Shown: positions 63,801 through 64,000 of the stretch, one piece after another | Numbering within the stretch: position 1 is the first letter of the stretch | Layout: every line of letters starts with the position of its first letter | Assembly: GCF_900091415.1 (NCBI RefSeq) | Contig: NZ_FMHU01000002.1 | Location: 2,604,001 to 2,668,000 of the forward strand | DNA from: Micromonospora inyonensis | Lineage (GTDB): Bacteria; Actinomycetota; Actinomycetes; Mycobacteriales; Micromonosporaceae | DNA: 64,000 bases | Direction: 5' to 3' | Notes under the pieces: generated by a model | What the model was told of the DNA's origin: nothing | The model's database searches: none | What the model saw: the letters and a program-made list of their open reading frames with translations, nothing else | Position numbers and translations under genes: made by a program

Positions 63801-64000
63801 GCGGTGAGTGGTGGGGTGGTGCCGAGGATCGCGTCGAGGCTCCGGTCCACGTGGGCCCGCACGTCACGCGCGACCGCGGCGCGCACGGCGTCCGACGGCA
63901 CCGCCGCCGCCCCGGCGGCCCCCGGCACCCCAGCACCGCCCGGCACCCCACGGGCCCCCGGCACGCCAGCACCGCCCGGCACGCCAGCCCCTCCCGGCGG
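54842..64000 (-). CDS. giant protein (partial, >3046 residues) with HTH-like module arrays, papain-like and OTU-like domains
   Basis: The frame is open to the right edge; the first GTG is at 63982 but the true start is outside. Numbering from there: TAPL repeats (~58-93); a region paralogous to giant 1 (~100-230; HTAAATSLAEKQFTALANQY); a papain-like candidate (~390-510: GWWCVAATFDVFR, QHVFALSS, RVRDPLVPG); eight full ~97-residue modules plus one partial (~790-1580); an OTU-like cysteine protease (~1870-2160: PADGFCVLSAL with Cys, PALYNHYNAAV with His); and seven more modules (~2350-3035). The modules end abruptly at GTGQDPMPRSLI beside the IS4-type element, so the natural C-terminus is probably lost. 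There is no secretion signal in the visible part. The domain set resembles actinomycete polymorphic-toxin-like giants. Confidence 0.82.
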   Translation of the reverse strand, partial: PPGGAGVPGGAGVPGARGVPGGAGVPGAAGAAAVPSDAVRAAVARDVRAHVDRSLDAILGTTPPLTAPLTAPLTAPLTAPLTAPLTAPLTAPLTAPLTVPPAVPSAAVAGPGAAQVNAVADVVRQVVTDLPARFTAATGPDTTGPDTTGPEATPASTDTPANRRPDVPTVPVTPEQHTAAATSLAEKQFTALANQYGVEPANHDVLAGSFRQDWVNGYHQVLAQATATPGAAGTSGVPATPSMPGAPGTPSTPDAPGTPGTPDAAGGRSTVPVGAAPRTDGTPIHDNVSDRMSVGDMSVSSDDMFSRDSSFNDTMTVSDLSSRDEPISRDPVKGEVSDTDSFSDVSSRDDPIGGEPGGRGEPAVTATGPAVTATGLAVGMVESGRRGGDWAIAEQVRPGGGDGWWCVAATFDVFRAEYGRLGNRVVFDDRVMGADGRLAPTMGWSQLMEILDAVPERVAQPGGVTGEDVLAGLRAVPGSMVVVRVAPPNEPQHVFALSSQPRGSGPARIRVRDPLVPGAVDRPEPDDPVRDPWLRHLFVSGTRVAVFDGDGRPTTISGLLGRTGGHRRPVTAAGTDVGGFLLASTSTPRGPSHAMRADTTVAGPVDSPRSGPVGEDDSSGPGLAFGVQAFPDVVPSDLEGMDLGTPQLDAEWEPARDTGQAEFPLTGVPGLDGPWALSAVEDTATVAVPHQRDAGDHDPSQRDPELLDPALLDPELFDPALLAGFHGDHVVGSGYPRTVALDLSDTQVMPGPAALQTPTASMPAPAARPVTPQSSPPPPPPPPPPPPPPTTAVPLPEPPDHVVHWRPGEDGPATLRAYLETLKLPDRVSLDTDKQGKLGPGMAAWVKAWAQGLRGKTTPDGHPYTQDAVVTLSGNLINRQTVGTYWREVAPPLPPPPDHVATWRPGEDGPATLRAYLETVELPDGVSLDPDKKGRLGSGMAAWVKAWAQGLRGKTTPDGHPYTLDAVVTLSGNLITQASVGTYWREVARPLPPPPDHVVHWRPGEDGPATLRAYLETLELPDRVSLDTDKLGRLGPGMAAWVKAWAQGLRGKTTPDGHPYTQDAVATLSGNLINQQSVGKYWRETAPLPPPPDHVATWRPGEDGPATLRAYLETLELPDRVSLDTDKKGRLGSGMAAWVKAWAQGLRGKTTPDGHPYTLDAVAALSGNLIAQQSVGNYWRETAPLPPPPDHVVHWRPGEDGPSTLRAYLETVELPDRVSLDPDKKGRLGLGMAAWVKAWAQGLRGETTPDGHPYTQDAVAALSGNLTNQSTVSRYWREAAPPLPPPPDHVVHWRPGADEPATLHAYLETLKLPDRVSLDPDKQGKLGPGMAAWVKAWAQGLQGKTTPDGHPYTQDAVATLSGNLITQQSVRRYWREAAPSLPAPPDHVVHWRPGADEPATLHAYLETLKLPDRVSLDPDKQGKLGPGMAAWVKAWVQGLQGKTTPDGHPYTLDAVAALSGDLINQSTVGKYWRETAPLPPPPDHVVHWRPSEDEPATLHAYLETLKLPDRVSLDPDKQGKLGPGMAAWVKAWAQGLQGKTTPDGHPYTQDAVATLSGNLITQQTVGKYWREVAPPLPPPPDHVATWRPGEDGHDPSQRDPELLDPALLDPALLDPALVENPGLPDLGPGVGLGPAGVDLSVSPPGWGWTPPDGTDQVDSLYPLSEVPGLDGPWAAIRADTTVADPVDSPRSGPVGEDDSSGPGLAFDVQEFPDVVPSDLEGMDLGTPQLDDEWEPPRDTGQAESPLMGVPGLDGPWVPSAVEDTATVAVPHQRDAGDHDPSQRDPELLDPALLDPALLDPAVVEDPGMPDLGPDLDPDPDLDLDLDLDLDLGRLGVPTLDEDGAWVASVVGDPAPVGVAREGVAAGVGGVGRPLWEFPVPADGFCVLSALVVADPVWVRDVLAGAGVLPADLYAWLSDPGGVRVGVGRLGGVVPVGSELGRVDGLLQGLVLSYLGARVGGLPADVVMRRAFLPQGEPWRQVRGLSDGQVVARLVERLGGQGVLGGGVVTEAGFLDVGRVGQRYEEARAELVGLGWDPGLVTEVPQEQLDFVNGRGRGFQVALLAPERARDYLVHVLLTSDGPLEADEFAEVVETVADWGRRWGGPGGEFLLPLLAHATGSRITVLQRTGWGVSPVAVFGPLDGRGVSLYYVAGDPANPALYNHYNAAVSAAVLLPSGPAGLSWSDEWDRLFTRFAGVVGFGSAAGERTLASGAEDVRHRLQVEFDHVVGRTGFAEENGLSTADVAMLRQALDTRGTSVPHLEGVLLRLMSEMYQVTIAVTSAGSGFHGDHVVGSGYPRTVALDLSDTQVMPGPAALQTPAASMPAPAARPVTPQSSLPPPPPTSTSTTAVPLPAPPDHVVHWRPGEIGPATLHAYLETLELPDRVSLDTDKLGRLGPGMAAWVKAWAQGLQGKTTPDGHPYTQDAVAALSGNLTNQQTVGTYWREAAPPLPPPPDHVVHWRPGEDEPATLRAYLETLELPDRVSLDTDKLGRLGPGMAAWVKAWAQGLQGKTTPDGHPYTQDAVATLSGNLTNQQTVGRYWREAAPPLPPPPDHVIHWRPGEDEPATLRAYLETLELPDRVSLDPNKQGKLGPVMAAWVKAWAQGLQGKTTPDGHPYTQDAVATLSGNLTNQQSVGNYWREVAAPLPPPPGHVVRWRPGEGGPVTLRAYLETLKLPDRVSLDTDKQGKLGPGMAAWVKAWAQALQGKTTPDGHPYTQDAVVTLSGNLVTRRTVLTYWRETAPPLPPPPDHVVHWRPGEDEPATLRAYLETLELPDRVSLDTDKKGALGPGMAAWVKAWAQGLRDETTPDGHPYTLAAVATLSGNLITQQSVGKYWRETAPPLPPPPDHVVHWRPSEDGPGTLHAYLETLELPDRVSLDTDKLGRLGPGMAAWVKAWAQGLRGKTTPDGRPYSLAAVAALSGNLISQVSVGKYWREAVPPLPDHVATWRPGEDGPATLHAYLETLELPDRVSLDPDKKGKLGPGMAAWVKAWAQGLQGKTTPDGHPYTQDAVATLSGNLINQSTVWKYWREAAPSLPPPPPGTGQDPMPRSLI
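54870..56940 (-). repeat. array B: seven ~291-bp HTH-like modules
   Basis: Each unit reads DHVVHWRPGEDEPATLRAYL, ETLELPDRVSLDTDKLGRLG, PGMAAWVKAWAQGLQGKTTP, DGHPYTQDAVATLSGNLTNQ and QTVGTYWREAAPPLPPPP. The last third looks like a helix-turn-helix. Confidence 0.85.
58509..58541 (+). repeat. AGATCC hexanucleotide run
   Basis: Five or more tandem agatcc units encode an Asp-Leu run (DLDLDLDLDL) on the minus strand, between the first module array and the OTU-like domain. It is a slippage-prone microsatellite. Confidence 0.8.
59240..61615 (-). repeat. array A: eight full and one partial ~291-bp HTH-like modules
   Basis: Same module family as array B. The ninth unit breaks after DHVATWRPGEDG and enters a DPSQRDPELLDPALLDP linker. 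The break is also in the middle of a linker that is duplicated elsewhere in the gene (58560-58700 and 61850-61990). Confidence 0.85.
61634..61675 (+). repeat. GGGGGT run (poly-Pro coding, G-quadruplex prone)
   Basis: Tandem gggggt units on the plus strand encode a 14-residue Pro run just before array A on the minus strand. A shorter related run lies at 56970-56990 before array B. Confidence 0.8.
63706..63810 (-). repeat. 12-bp tandem repeat encoding TAPL
   Basis: The unit gcggtgagcggt on the plus strand is repeated eight or more times with almost no variation and encodes TAPLTAPLTAPL on the minus strand. Perfect conservation suggests recent slippage and possible length variation between strains. 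Confidence 0.85.

Noticed and set aside
39297..64000. Giants as nonribosomal peptide or polyketide synthases
   Set aside because: No adenylation, condensation, ketosynthase or carrier-protein motifs occur. The repeats are ~97-112 residues and HTH-like.
39297..64000. Plus-strand ORFs across the giant genes (e.g. 41393-43270, 60089-61618, 55891-57075)
   Set aside because: They are repeat-driven shadows, with sequence dictated by the minus-strand modules (Arg/Pro/Gly-rich, no family).
39297..64000. The giants as eCIS cargo
   Set aside because: At 3000-4000 residues they are far too large for the tube lumen, and they are separated from the eCIS by about 18 kb of mobile DNA.

Overview
The window is high-GC DNA with codon use and gene families typical of a filamentous actinomycete. 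The contractile injection system, SARP regulator, IS families and giant repeat proteins best fit Micromonosporaceae such as Micromonospora or Salinispora. This placement is inferred from gene content; no rRNA marker is present.

Positions 1-21220 hold most of a chromosomal extracellular/cytoplasmic contractile injection system (eCIS) of the actinobacterial type. Sheath, tube, two small assembly genes, a long disordered protein, tube-to-baseplate adaptor, LysM protein, VgrG-like spike, PAAR tip, gp25-like wedge, gpJ-like baseplate protein and a partial tail protein I are in one compact minus-strand operon that runs off the left edge. A second minus-strand group encodes a LuxR-type regulator, an exported beta-propeller protein, the DUF4255 tail terminator and the AAA+ ATPase. 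A DUF4157 metallopeptidase-like effector candidate lies divergent from the sheath. A single-pass membrane protein resembling the CisA type is divergent from the regulator.

Positions 21510-39290 are an accessory graveyard. A minus-strand group II intron has a reverse transcriptase split by an ISAs1 element just before its catalytic FADD motif and a domain V split by an IS5-type element. Two truncated, inverted copies of another IS5-type transposase flank it. Then come fragments and small genes of heavy-metal loci (MerR tail, MerF-like, thioredoxin-like, ArsI/CadI, TrxB, ArsO-like, ArsR, ArsC), a broken integrase, an ATP-grasp protein, a hydrolase/SARP pair, an APH-family kinase and a Tn3-type resolvase. 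A Tn3-like end repeat occurs at both 28.5 kb and 39.28 kb.

Positions 39297-64000 carry two giant minus-strand genes: a 3938-residue protein and a protein of more than 3046 residues open at the right edge. They are paralogous in a leader-distal region. Each carries tandem arrays of a different helix-turn-helix-like module: 14 copies of a ~112-residue winged-helix unit in one, and 15 full copies plus one partial copy of a ~97-residue unit in the other. In both, variation is concentrated in the predicted recognition helix while the scaffold is nearly fixed. The second giant also has papain-like and OTU-like cysteine-protease domains. Mobile elements appear to have cut off both 3' ends. Between them lies an orphan three-repeat type I-E CRISPR remnant wedged between an ISL3 fragment and a serine-recombinase fragment, followed by an intact IS630 element and an IS4-type transposase. 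The two giant module-array genes are the strongest candidate for an undescribed system.
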